From positions 1-16,501 of the forward strand of contig CAYRPO010000021.1 in NCBI GenBank assembly GCA_964426305.1: a stretch of 16,501 nt of DNA, read 5' to 3'. A program made the position numbers and the translations under genes. The notes beneath the pieces were generated by a model. It worked only from the letters and a program-made list of their open reading frames with translations, did not search any database and was not told the origin of the DNA. Source of the stretch: CAYRPO01 sp964426305. Lineage in GTDB: Bacteria > Patescibacteriota > Saccharimonadia > Saccharimonadales > CAIOMD01. Below, piece by piece: positions 7,148 to 15,356 of the stretch (position 1 is its first letter; every line of letters begins with the position of its first letter).

Positions 7148-8215
7148 CTAACCTCTCATCAACCTATCTAGCTCGTCTATGTCAACGGCATAGTTACGAG
7201 CTTCTTCGTAAGAGATCGTACCGTTATGGATCAGACTGACAAGCGTCTTGTCCATGCTCTGCATACCAAATTCGGCACCAGTTTGAATAACAGCATCAAG
7301 TTGATGACTTTTACCCTCGCGAATAATATTGCGAACCGCAGGCGTCGCTACCATGATCTCCGCAGCCGCAACACGACCGCCACCAATCGACGGCACAAGG
7401 CGTTGCGAGACAATCGACATCAGGATATTTGAAAGCTGCGACCGAATTTGTGGTTGCTGGTGTGGCGGAAAGACGTCAATCATGCGATCGATACTCTGAG
7501 CAGCACTGTTTGTGTGTAGTGTTGCAAAGACTAGGTGACCAGTTTCGGCGATCGTAATTGCGGCAGCAATTGTTTCTAGATCACGCATTTCACCAATCAA
7601 TACGACATCGGGATCCTGACGCAAACTACTGCGCAAGGCAGCACTGAAACTGTAGGTATCGTAATGGACTTCTCGTTGCACGATGACACTTTTGACACTC
7701 TTGTGCGTAAACTCGATTGGATCTTCGATTGTTACAATATGACTTGCTCGCTCATGGTTAATCTTGTGGACAAGGGCAGCCAATGTCGTCGACTTTCCTG
7801 ATCCAGTTGGACCGGTGACAAGCACAAGGCCTCGTGGAAAATCAGCAAACTTATTGACGATTGGCGGCAAACCAAGCTGTTCAGTTGTAAGAATCTCTGT
7901 AGGTATGAGACGAAGTGCAGCAGCAAGATTGCCTCTTTCATGGAATGCGTTGACACGAAAACGGCCCAGATCACCAAATGCAAAACTAAAGTCAAATTCT
8001 TTGTCTTTGAGCAAGATCTGCTTTTGGTCGTCGTCCAAAATGGCAAATATGAGTGACTCAACATGCTCTTCGGTAAGTGCATCTGCTCCGCTCACAGCAC
8101 GTAGGGCACCGTCGACGCGCAACATAGGCGGCAACCCCACCTGTAGGTGGAGATCGCTCGCTTTGTGTTTGAGCACTTCTTCGAGCAGTATTTCTATCCG
8201 TGGTTGTCCTTGCAT
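7148..8215 (-). CDS. pilT: Pilus retraction ATPase PilT
   Basis: PilT is the hexameric cytoplasmic ATPase that powers pilus retraction and twitching. The protein is 355 aa from the ATG at 8213-8215; a GTG at 8230 would add five residues but sits directly against its only AAGAAGG, too close to use. All family motifs are present, numbered from the ATG: KASDLHL (18-24), Walker A GPTGSGKST (135-143), Asp box IEDPIEF (163-169), Walker B DPDVVLIGEMRD (201-212) and His box HLVFATLHTN (227-236). The motif AVRNIIRE (293-300) matches the AIRNLIRE signature of retraction ATPases, which separates it from PilB. It follows pilB by about 31 bp and precedes pilC. Its presence implies dynamic, retractable pili. 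Confidence 0.96.
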   Translation of the reverse strand: MQGQPRIEILLEEVLKHKASDLHLQVGLPPMLRVDGALRAVSGADALTEEHVESLIFAILDDDQKQILLKDKEFDFSFAFGDLGRFRVNAFHERGNLAAALRLIPTEILTTEQLGLPPIVNKFADFPRGLVLVTGPTGSGKSTTLAALVHKINHERASHIVTIEDPIEFTHKSVKSVIVQREVHYDTYSFSAALRSSLRQDPDVVLIGEMRDLETIAAAITIAETGHLVFATLHTNSAAQSIDRMIDVFPPHQQPQIRSQLSNILMSIVSQRLVPSIGGGRVAAAEIMVATPAVRNIIREGKSHQLDAVIQTGAEFGMQSMDKTLVSLIHNGTISYEEARNYAVDIDELDRLMRG

Positions 8216-8246
8216 ATCTGTTCTTGCCACCCTTCTTGTGTTTGAT

Positions 8247-10055
8247 TTATGCGCTGTCCGACGCTGCGACCCTATTGACTTCGTTCAGGGTCGTTCGGCC
8301 CTCAATCGCTTTCAGATATCCGTCTTGTCGCATAGTAACCATACCTTGCCGTTGCGCTTCTTGCTGGATATCGGCACTAGTTGCCCGCTTAATGATCAGG
8401 TCTTGGATGTTTTCAGTAACGTTAAATACTTCATACAAACCAAGGCGTCCTTTGTATCCACCCGGCGTTTCTGGTGAATCAAGGCCCTTGGTTAAAGTAT
8501 AAGCGGTATCGGTGGTAAGTGGCAAGTCACCATAGCCTAAATCGGTCGAGATTGTTTTTTGTTCATCCTGCGTCTTAGGCAGTAAGTCGCCAACAGTCTG
8601 GCGTATCGCGTCGGCCTCGGCTGCAGACGATTGATACGTTTCTGCTTTTGGACCAACCCGCCGAACGAGTCGTTGCCCGATCACCGTACGTACCGTACTG
8701 GCAATCAAAAAGGGCTCGATGCCCATATCCAGCAAACGCGGCAAAATACCGGCAGCGCTGTTCGTGTGCAGTGTACTAAAGACCAAGTGTCCGGTTAGGG
8801 CGGCCTGTACCGCAAGTGTTGCAGTTTCTGCATCGCGAATTTCACCAACCATCACAACGTCTGGATCTTGACGCAAGATACTTCTTAGGCCAGCCGCAAA
8901 CGTGAGGCCAACATCATGATTTACTTGTATCTGGTTGATGCCATCCATCTTGTATTCGACAGGATCCTCTAGAGTAACGATATTGATCTCATCGCTTTTG
9001 ATCTCTTGTATGAGCGCATATAGGCTTGTCGATTTGCCCGACCCAGTCGGGCCAGATGTTAAAATCATACCGTTCGGATTTTTGATGCCCTCACGAATCG
9101 TGCGTAGCGCACGGCCGCTATAACCCATATCTTCCAGCTTCAGACTGGTGCCGCTCTTGTCCAGTAAGCGGATCACAACCTGTTCACCCCAAACAACGGG
9201 CGAAACTGCAATACGCAAGTCAATCGCCTTTTTGTCTACCACAACAGTAAACTGACCATCTTGTGGTATGCGGTGTTCGTCGATCTTGAGGTTTGACAAA
9301 ATCTTGATACGGCTCACTAGCGGCGGTTCAGTGCTTTTAGGAAGTTTCATAACCTCCCGCAAGACACCATCGATGCGACAACGAATTTTGAGCTCTTTTT
9401 CTAGTGGTTCAATGTGTATATCACTAGCCCTGTTTTTTGCCGCATACTCCAAAATTGCCGACAATGCCTTGCTGATAGGAGAATCCTGAACAATCGTCTG
9501 AATATTGTCTTTTTGATCCTTCTGTCTTTGGCTGTCACCGCCAGGTTCTGCTGATTGCGTAAGTTGCCCAAGCGCAGATGAGTCGAGCGCCTCTGCAACA
9601 TCTCTGCCAACATCTAACGTGTATTGATGCAGCACATGCTCAATACCCTCCTGGCTGGCTAAGTAAACTTTTAGAGGCCGCCCGATCCTGTTTGACAAAA
9701 AGTCTACCGCCTGAACATTGTCAGCATCGATCATCGCAACGACAAGCCGCTTTTGCATCTCGCCCAAAGGCACCGCCATGTATCGTTCTGCCACGTCTTG
9801 CGGCAAAAGCGCTAAGATTTTCTGGTCGACTTTGACATTCTGCAGATTGACATATGGAACTTTCGTCACACGAGCGACACATTTCGTAAGATCTTCTGGT
9901 CCAATATGACCCTTCGTCACCAAGAGTGACAAAAAAGGCTCACCACTCGCACTCGCCTCTTCGTGTAGCTGCTTGAGCACCTCTAAAGAAACTAGTTTCT
10001 CTTGAACTAGAAGATCTTCAACCTGCTTTTGTGTATCTGCAACAAGTACGCTCAT
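8247..10055 (-). CDS. pilB: Pilus extension ATPase PilB, without the tetracysteine zinc site
   Basis: PilB (GspE family) is the hexameric ATPase that drives pilus polymerisation. The 602-aa protein starts with an MshEN-type N-terminal domain (about 5-150), followed by a charged linker (165-185) and the ATPase core. Motifs are Walker A GPTGSGKST (335-343), Asp box LEDPVEY (362-368), Walker B DPDVVMVGEIRD (397-408) and His box HLVFSTLHTN (423-432). After GQRLVRR (460-466), typical PilB/GspE proteins carry two CxxC pairs binding zinc. Here the segment from 467 to 536 has no cysteine and is a long polar insert. The only cysteines in the protein are C59 and C226. The ATG has AGGA about seven bases upstream. 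It follows the 81-aa gene after 50 bp containing a small hairpin and precedes pilT. Confidence 0.96.
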   Translation of the reverse strand: MSVLVADTQKQVEDLLVQEKLVSLEVLKQLHEEASASGEPFLSLLVTKGHIGPEDLTKCVARVTKVPYVNLQNVKVDQKILALLPQDVAERYMAVPLGEMQKRLVVAMIDADNVQAVDFLSNRIGRPLKVYLASQEGIEHVLHQYTLDVGRDVAEALDSSALGQLTQSAEPGGDSQRQKDQKDNIQTIVQDSPISKALSAILEYAAKNRASDIHIEPLEKELKIRCRIDGVLREVMKLPKSTEPPLVSRIKILSNLKIDEHRIPQDGQFTVVVDKKAIDLRIAVSPVVWGEQVVIRLLDKSGTSLKLEDMGYSGRALRTIREGIKNPNGMILTSGPTGSGKSTSLYALIQEIKSDEINIVTLEDPVEYKMDGINQIQVNHDVGLTFAAGLRSILRQDPDVVMVGEIRDAETATLAVQAALTGHLVFSTLHTNSAAGILPRLLDMGIEPFLIASTVRTVIGQRLVRRVGPKAETYQSSAAEADAIRQTVGDLLPKTQDEQKTISTDLGYGDLPLTTDTAYTLTKGLDSPETPGGYKGRLGLYEVFNVTENIQDLIIKRATSADIQQEAQRQGMVTMRQDGYLKAIEGRTTLNEVNRVAASDSA

Positions 10056-10079
10056 ACGAATATCCTATTATGCAGGGTG

Positions 10080-10099
10080 CGCCATCCAGAAAGATGGCG
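10080..10099 (-). repeat. Small hairpin between the 81-aa gene and pilB
   Basis: CGCCATC (10080-10086) and GATGGCG (10093-10099) form a perfect 7-bp stem with a six-base loop, six bases after the upstream stop and 25 bp before the pilB ATG. There is no T-run, so an intrinsic terminator is unlikely. It may be an mRNA-stabilising or processing hairpin that sets different levels of the pilMNO part and of pilB-T-C. Confidence 0.45.
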
Positions 10100-10105
10100 A
10101 CCAGC

Positions 10106-10351
10106 CTACTGCCCCTTAAACGGATCGGTGTTGCTCGTATCACCAATATTAATATTTTTGGTAGGATTCAACGCCTGTGCATTGAAGTATCTCGTATCGG
10201 GCGTCTGAAATTGTTCAGAGATTGGGGCGATTGTCGGTGCGGTGAGTGTATATTTTTTTTCTCCACCAAACAAAAAATTAGCAATCAACAAACTCAACAC
10301 ACCCGCAACGACGCCCACGACCACAAGCAATAAAATATCATTCTTTTTCAT
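10106..10351 (-). CDS. 81-aa single-pass membrane protein in the pilO-pilB slot, function unknown
   Basis: I do not recognise a named family. The protein has a short basic start (MKKND), one membrane helix at about 6-28 (ILLLVVVGVVAGVLSLLIANFLFGG), and a 50-residue polar extracytoplasmic tail ending NTDPFKGQ. The ATG overlaps the end of pilO by 14 bp, with AAGG and GGTGA just upstream, so it is coupled to pilO. In didermal bacteria the gene after pilO is pilP, a lipoprotein that binds PilN/O and often carries a DPF-type motif. This protein sits in that slot and ends in DPF but has no lipobox and no beta domain. A reduced PilP-like partner of PilN/O is my inference. That it is a real gene is supported by coupling and a clean membrane-protein pattern. 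Confidence 0.75.
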   Translation of the reverse strand: MKKNDILLLVVVGVVAGVLSLLIANFLFGGEKKYTLTAPTIAPISEQFQTPDTRYFNAQALNPTKNINIGDTSNTDPFKGQ

Positions 10352-11045
10352 TTGTCACCGCCTTTGAGGACGTTTTTTTACTATCACCAGACACGAGCTT
10401 TTGTTCTATATCAACTTTTTTCTTTGGTTGATAATACGTAATAGTACTTACACTAAACTCAAGCTGTTTTTCGTTACCCCTGATCGTCAGTGATGTTACC
10501 TTAAATGGGCGAATAGAGCGCTGAAGATTCGCGACAATTCGTTGCACAGAGGTAAAGTCACCTTTTGCAGAAACAGATATGGGAATCTCTACAGGCTGGG
10601 GATCGATCGTCGACTGCTGTGCCTGCAGCTCATCGTCGCTACCGTCGATAGTATCGAGTTTCGCGCCACTTTCCGACACAATCCCTGCTACGCTCGTTGC
10701 CAGGGCAGGAAAATCATACAAGCTAGGTAGTGCATCTAGTACAATCTTAGAATTTTTATCTTTCGTGCCAAGTACAGACTCCGGCGCACTTTCAAATGCA
10801 AGATATGCTTCGTTGAGCTTTTTGGCTGTCGTTACATTCTTGGCGAGCTGGTTACTGGCAGTTCGTTTTTTGTCGATAACTTTATTCTGGTACGACATCT
10901 GCTGCCAAAGCGAGCGGGCGGCAACGAGAGACACAACAACAATAACGGTAGTAATCGCCACTGCAACCAGCGCACTCCTATTGGCTTTATCGGCCAAGAT
11001 ATGCTTTACAGAAAATCCTTTCTTTGGTGCTGCCAAAGCCATCAT
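10338..11045 (-). CDS. pilO: Type IV pilus assembly protein PilO
   Basis: PilO forms heterodimers with PilN as part of the membrane alignment complex linking PilM to the outside. The 235-aa protein has a basic N-terminus, one membrane helix (about 24-44), a coiled-coil-like region (50-82) and a ferredoxin-like C-terminal domain. The segment ISVSAKGDFTSVQRIVANLQ followed by PFKVTSLTI is the typical PilO pattern. The charged tail (about 206-235) is lysine-rich and looks disordered. The start overlaps the pilN stop as ATGA with GAGG just upstream. At sequence level PilO is weakly conserved, so the call rests on the domain pattern plus the M-N-O order. Confidence 0.88.
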   Translation of the reverse strand: MMALAAPKKGFSVKHILADKANRSALVAVAITTVIVVVSLVAARSLWQQMSYQNKVIDKKRTASNQLAKNVTTAKKLNEAYLAFESAPESVLGTKDKNSKIVLDALPSLYDFPALATSVAGIVSESGAKLDTIDGSDDELQAQQSTIDPQPVEIPISVSAKGDFTSVQRIVANLQRSIRPFKVTSLTIRGNEKQLEFSVSTITYYQPKKKVDIEQKLVSGDSKKTSSKAVTNEKE

Positions 11046-11728
11046 TGACCCTCGACTTTCTTTGATTGTTCAGAGAATAACGAATCAGGACGCTCGATCT
11101 CCGAACGAGTAGTGGTGATTTTTGGGACTACGAGTGTCACTGTCGTGTTTTTGCTGTCAAACAGATCGGGATTGTACTTAAAATTGATCGAGTAGCTTAT
11201 GCCCTTTTCTGTCTTGCCAAACTGGCTGAGCACAACCTCCGAAAACGCCTTCGTGGTGTCCGATGAAGAATCTATAGTGTAGTCCGTGAACTTTAACGTA
11301 TCTATAAATCTGTTAATCGACTCCATGGAGTTGGCCTCACCGGCCACTACAAATGTCGTCCCGTCTTGGGTCACCGTTAGCTCAGAGATGCGCACATCGG
11401 CAGGGGTAATCTGAGGCAAATAGGTAAATAAGCGAGTCATAACAGGCTTATCATCGTGCAATCCAGGTAGCTGCTGAAGCTGATTCTGGATAGTGAGTAT
11501 CTTGTCTAATCCCTCTACGCTTTGCAGCTCTTTTTTGGATTTTTCTATTGACTTATCGAGAGAAGCAAGCGTGATCTTCTGTGTTCCATACACAACCCCG
11601 GCGAGCAAGCCCACGACGACAAGAGCTATGCCCGACAATATAACGGATGATAATACGAAAGTGCGTTGCGCCTTTCGAGCTTTTGCATATTTTAGCTTCA
11701 CATCTGGCAGTAGATTAAGCTGTACCAT
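11042..11728 (-). CDS. pilN: Type IV pilus assembly protein PilN
   Basis: PilN is the bitopic partner of PilO; its short cytoplasmic N-terminus docks in a groove of PilM. The 228-aa protein begins MVQLNLLPDVKLKY, carrying the conserved NLLP docking motif at residues 5-8. The membrane helix is at about 23-48, followed by a coiled-coil-like stretch (52-87) and a small alpha/beta domain with VRISELTVTQDGTTFVVAGEA. The C-terminal 30 residues are polar and probably extended. The ATG lies one base after the pilM stop, and the next gene overlaps by ATGA, so pilM, pilN and pilO should be made in a balanced ratio. Confidence 0.9.
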   Translation of the reverse strand: MVQLNLLPDVKLKYAKARKAQRTFVLSSVILSGIALVVVGLLAGVVYGTQKITLASLDKSIEKSKKELQSVEGLDKILTIQNQLQQLPGLHDDKPVMTRLFTYLPQITPADVRISELTVTQDGTTFVVAGEANSMESINRFIDTLKFTDYTIDSSSDTTKAFSEVVLSQFGKTEKGISYSINFKYNPDLFDSKNTTVTLVVPKITTTRSEIERPDSLFSEQSKKVEGQ

Positions 11729-11729
11729 G

Positions 11730-12770
11730 CTACTCTAACCTTTCTGCGAGACCAGCAGCTACGCCAAAGTGGTTCGAAACAGCAAGCAGTTCATTTTGAC
11801 GATCAGGAGGAAAAGATATATTGCGCCACGCGTTGCCAATCTCGACATTCATAGCAAACCTGTTCGCTAGGTATAGTGGAAATTCTGGCAGCGTAGACGC
11901 ACCGCCAGTTACAATGATCCTGTCGATTGGCGTATTTTGGTACCGATTCATGAAAAACTTCATGGATTTTTCGACTTCACTAACCAAAGTCTCGACCGTA
12001 CCGGAAATCGCATTATAGATCTGCCCTTCTAGCTTGTCTTTGCTCAGCCCAAATTTATTGACAAACTGCTCGGCTTGTTTCTCGTCGATATTGAGATTCT
12101 GGATCGCCGCCTTCAGGATAGCGTCCGTACCGGTAGGAATTGATCGAGTAAGCCGCGGACCACTAGCATATGAGATCACCAAATCAGTTGAGTGTACGCC
12201 CATATCTAGCACCATTTGAGGAGTTGTCGAGTCAACTGGTATGATAGCCCTTGCCAAAGCAAGCGTATCCGGCTCAAAGGCAATAACATTAAGGCCGATG
12301 CCTTCTAGTAAATCAAGCCGAGATTCGATATACGCATTCGAGACACTCGAGATAAGAATTTCGCTTTTGTTAGGGCTGACCGGCGAATCACCCAATAACG
12401 ACCAGTCTAGTTTGCTCTGATCAGGTGGCATGGGTATAAGCGTATCCGCCTGATACTGTATAGTCTTTGCCATTTCGGCATGGCCCAAGCGATCAATATC
12501 GACAACCGTCGTAAATACTCTGTTAGAAGGCAGGCCGACAGCAACATCTCGTGTAGTGATACGAGCCTGGCCGATAAGATCTTTGATAATTCCGGCAATT
12601 TTTTGTTGGTCTGATTTTGCGTCTGATATGACTGTTTTTGTATCTACGGGCACGAGCGCATATTTCACAAGCGCTTTTACGGGCCCACTCCCCCGCAATT
12701 GTACTAGGCGTATAGCCGATGTTCCAATATCGAGGCCAAAAAAGTCCTTGACGCCACTAATGGCACTCAT
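11730..12770 (-). CDS. pilM: Actin-like type IV pilus assembly protein PilM
   Basis: PilM is the cytoplasmic actin-fold ATPase (FtsA-like) that binds the N-terminus of PilN and couples the motor to the alignment complex. The 346-aa protein has the nucleotide-binding motifs in order: phosphate-1 GLDIGTSAIRLVQL (12-25), the PilM-specific QYQADTLIPMPPDQ (105-118), phosphate-2 VLDMGVHSTDLVI (187-199) and adenosine motif IIVTGGASTLPEF (285-297). No Shine-Dalgarno sequence precedes the ATG at 12770. An extended -10 (TGC-TACTAT) ends exactly seven bases upstream, predicting a leaderless mRNA. It is the first gene of the pilM-N-O block and lies 42 bp after the large secreted protein gene. Confidence 0.95.
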   Translation of the reverse strand: MSAISGVKDFFGLDIGTSAIRLVQLRGSGPVKALVKYALVPVDTKTVISDAKSDQQKIAGIIKDLIGQARITTRDVAVGLPSNRVFTTVVDIDRLGHAEMAKTIQYQADTLIPMPPDQSKLDWSLLGDSPVSPNKSEILISSVSNAYIESRLDLLEGIGLNVIAFEPDTLALARAIIPVDSTTPQMVLDMGVHSTDLVISYASGPRLTRSIPTGTDAILKAAIQNLNIDEKQAEQFVNKFGLSKDKLEGQIYNAISGTVETLVSEVEKSMKFFMNRYQNTPIDRIIVTGGASTLPEFPLYLANRFAMNVEIGNAWRNISFPPDRQNELLAVSNHFGVAAGLAERLE

Positions 12771-12804
12771 ACGTATATAGTAGCATAATCACTATGAGCA
12801 ACAA
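12771..12804 (-). promoter_or_regulatory. Candidate pilM promoter, predicting a leaderless transcript
   Basis: On the minus strand TTGTTG (12804-12799), a 16-bp spacer and an extended -10 TGC-TACTAT (12785-12777) form a plausible promoter. A start point seven bases on falls at 12770, the A of the pilM ATG. The -10 is preceded by TAGTGATTATGC (12794-12783), nearly the same as upstream of the minor pilins. The absence of a ribosome site agrees with a leaderless start. Confidence 0.5.
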
Positions 12805-12812
12805 TCATCTTT

Positions 12813-15356
12813 TTAAAAATACGGCGCGGCGCTATACATACTCTTAAACGTACTTGTTGACTGGTCTTTGAGATACGGCGTTACGAAGTACAAATACGGT
12901 GGGAACTCTATAACTTCGGCAGCAGAGTCATTGCCTTGTGGTTGCGTTGCTTGCTCGTTTGTGGCCGCCAAGAGTCGCGTCCCAATGGATCGGGCAAATT
13001 CTATACTTGCCGCCTGTACTGACCCATAGATCCGAAGCTTGCTGCGGCAATTGACATGCCACGTACTCGTCGCCGGCACAGCCGCCCCATTACTACACGT
13101 ATGCAATGTCCCTGCCGTGCGTAAAATGGCCTCGACATACGACACACCACTGTTGATGTATATGTCGCCGGTTGCATTGATGAGTAAGACACTGGCAGTT
13201 GCATCATTGAACGGTACTGGCTGCGCCAACGGTGTCGAAGCGGAAGCGATTACCACCGCTGACGTAGCATCGACAGTCACTTTTCTGCCACTCTGCATCG
13301 CGCCTGTTAATGTCAATGGTCCGGCGCCAGTGTATCGGTAGTAGCCCGTGGTCGCACTCGATAGATCAAACGTCGTGCTCGCCGCATTGATCGTTGTATA
13401 TGTATCGGTAATCTGAGAAGCTGGATTACTGCCACATATTGGTGCGGCAGAGCCCCAAAGAGTGGCCAAGCCATCCGGCGGTGCTGGGCTCGCCGTCCTA
13501 AACATGGCCGACGCTGCGGCGATAGGGTTGATCAGACTTGCCGGCTGCTGACCAATCATTGCAAATTGACCAGCGCCACCCCGAATGTTATCGGCAGGAG
13601 CCGTCAAACTATTGAGTGCAATTTTGCCACTTTGCGCAGAAGCAGCACCAGGACAACTGTTGCTGATGTATGCATCGTTACCATAGACTCGCATATACGG
13701 TACTTCAAACACGTTAATCGAAAAAGTATCAGTCGCAGGTGGGACACTACCATACGCAAGGCGGGCAATCGCAGTATTGGCGCCCACAGCAAGCGCATCC
13801 ATCGCCGCACCAGACACCGTAACAGTTCGAATATCCGCCGGATTAATCGAAACACCGCAGTTGTCTGTGATGTTTGCCAACACAATTGGACTATTGGGTA
13901 TGATTGCTCCTGTAGCACTATTGATCAGTGTAAGCGTGGCACTATGTGTACTGCCAGAGTAATCGCAAATCTTAATCTCTACTGAAACTGTTTGATTGCC
14001 AGCGCCACGCTCGTGGTCAATGGAGCCAGGATTTACATTTAATTCTACGCTCGAAGTTGGCGGTACAGATGGATACGGTACAGCAAACTGAATGACATTG
14101 GCCTGGTATACACGGTGGATAATCCAGCGGTAGTGCTTTCCATATTGCGGCGCAAATGTTGCATAGTCATTGCCTGACTGGAGTTCAGGCGTAAATGTAC
14201 AGTCAGTACCGGCGCTGATGAGTGTCGCGCTGGAGTTGCGGAACATCAAAGAACCCTGGATGCTTGCATCGCACGACGTCTGGCCGGTGGCGTCATCGAC
14301 CATCTCGAGCGACATCCAAACCTTGTATGGTTGTGAGTCATCACTGGTATAACGGTTGGGATATGGTACGGCAGCACGACTTGAATCGGCACCATTATTT
14401 TGGTCCAGATCAAACCATGCCAGCTTGTTGTTTGGCAATGCTCCCGATTGGGGCGTATAAAAATCAACGAATATGTCAGTGTAATAGCTGTAACTATAGC
14501 CCGCGTTGGTACCATAGTACTTCCCCTGTGGATTAAGCCCTACATTCGTTACCGGGCTGGCGTTGTTGGTATACGGCACATACCCAAAATGTGCAAGGTT
14601 AGTACCGCCGTCATAATAAAAATTGTTCACGATGCCGGTAAACTGCCCCGCAGGGGTAATCAAATCGCGTGCCGTGATTGTGGTATAGTACAACTTCGAT
14701 GTTGGGTCTTGCGGCATGTTGACTAGGTTGACTGTTATAGGGCCACCGTCGGCGCGTGCATCACCAGTAATCGCACACTCATACCGCACAACACCATTGA
14801 CCGTATTAGGACTTGCGCTGACATTATCTGACCCTTCGCCGCCATACCCCGAAACAGTCCCATCAGCAAATGTATATGACGTTACTGGTGTGTACTTTCT
14901 ATACAACACACCAGTTCCACTGCTGCCGGCGGTAGCCTGCACTGCGTCCGGAAGGGCTGCGCCACCAGTGTCTACCCATGAAGAGCCTGTTTTAGGCGAA
15001 TCGTCCTCGGCGTCGTCATCATCACCGCAAAAATTAGGACTGTATATACGGAGTGACCCACTTGAGGCACTAAAATACGCTCGCACTACGGTCGAGCCAA
15101 GTCCCGTCAACGTCCCCGTCGAGCCAGTCGCCAGGTACACACGCTTACATGCGGCCGTCGATTCGTTGTATCGGGGCGTATAGCACGGCACTGTTGCACC
15201 ACTGCGATTCATGGGATCTACGGGCGACATCTGCGATGGCATGTCGAGCGCCGTACCCAGATTTGCGTTGCTGTAGGTAGCGACCGCGTGACCATTCACA
15301 AAAAAGTTACCAAGTAGTATGCCAAGTAGCAAGACAGCGCCAATCTTATTGCGCAT
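12813..15356 (-). CDS. Large secreted protein, possible pilus-tip or surface adhesin
   Basis: I know no named family for this 847-aa protein. A Sec signal peptide is clear (MRNKIGAVLLLGILLGNFFVNGHAVA, cleavage near 26). There is no C-terminal anchor, LPxTG or lipobox. The N-terminal half is Tyr-, Gly-, Ser- and Asn-rich, with an acidic patch GDDDDAEDD (111-119). It also has DLDQNNGAD (316-324), which fits a DxDxNxxxD calcium loop like that of PilY1. Residues about 435-550 look like an Ig-like beta domain. The C-terminal third (GDIYINSGVSYVEAILRTAG; LRIYGSVQAASIEFARSIG) resembles beta-helix-like parts of surface proteins in Patescibacteria, from memory. There are twelve cysteines. AAGG lies seven bases before the ATG, and the gene overlaps the upstream membrane-protein gene by 11 bp. 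Its place at the head of the pilus cluster suggests a PilY1-like role; this is inference. Confidence 0.7.
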   Translation of the reverse strand: MRNKIGAVLLLGILLGNFFVNGHAVATYSNANLGTALDMPSQMSPVDPMNRSGATVPCYTPRYNESTAACKRVYLATGSTGTLTGLGSTVVRAYFSASSGSLRIYSPNFCGDDDDAEDDSPKTGSSWVDTGGAALPDAVQATAGSSGTGVLYRKYTPVTSYTFADGTVSGYGGEGSDNVSASPNTVNGVVRYECAITGDARADGGPITVNLVNMPQDPTSKLYYTTITARDLITPAGQFTGIVNNFYYDGGTNLAHFGYVPYTNNASPVTNVGLNPQGKYYGTNAGYSYSYYTDIFVDFYTPQSGALPNNKLAWFDLDQNNGADSSRAAVPYPNRYTSDDSQPYKVWMSLEMVDDATGQTSCDASIQGSLMFRNSSATLISAGTDCTFTPELQSGNDYATFAPQYGKHYRWIIHRVYQANVIQFAVPYPSVPPTSSVELNVNPGSIDHERGAGNQTVSVEIKICDYSGSTHSATLTLINSATGAIIPNSPIVLANITDNCGVSINPADIRTVTVSGAAMDALAVGANTAIARLAYGSVPPATDTFSINVFEVPYMRVYGNDAYISNSCPGAASAQSGKIALNSLTAPADNIRGGAGQFAMIGQQPASLINPIAAASAMFRTASPAPPDGLATLWGSAAPICGSNPASQITDTYTTINAASTTFDLSSATTGYYRYTGAGPLTLTGAMQSGRKVTVDATSAVVIASASTPLAQPVPFNDATASVLLINATGDIYINSGVSYVEAILRTAGTLHTCSNGAAVPATSTWHVNCRSKLRIYGSVQAASIEFARSIGTRLLAATNEQATQPQGNDSAAEVIEFPPYLYFVTPYLKDQSTSTFKSMYSAAPYF

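Noticed and set aside
7764..8477. 237-aa open frame on the plus strand
   Set aside because: It is antisense to the conserved PilT and PilB coding sequence, which explains its long openness; the translation is low-complexity Ser/Arg/Leu without family signs.
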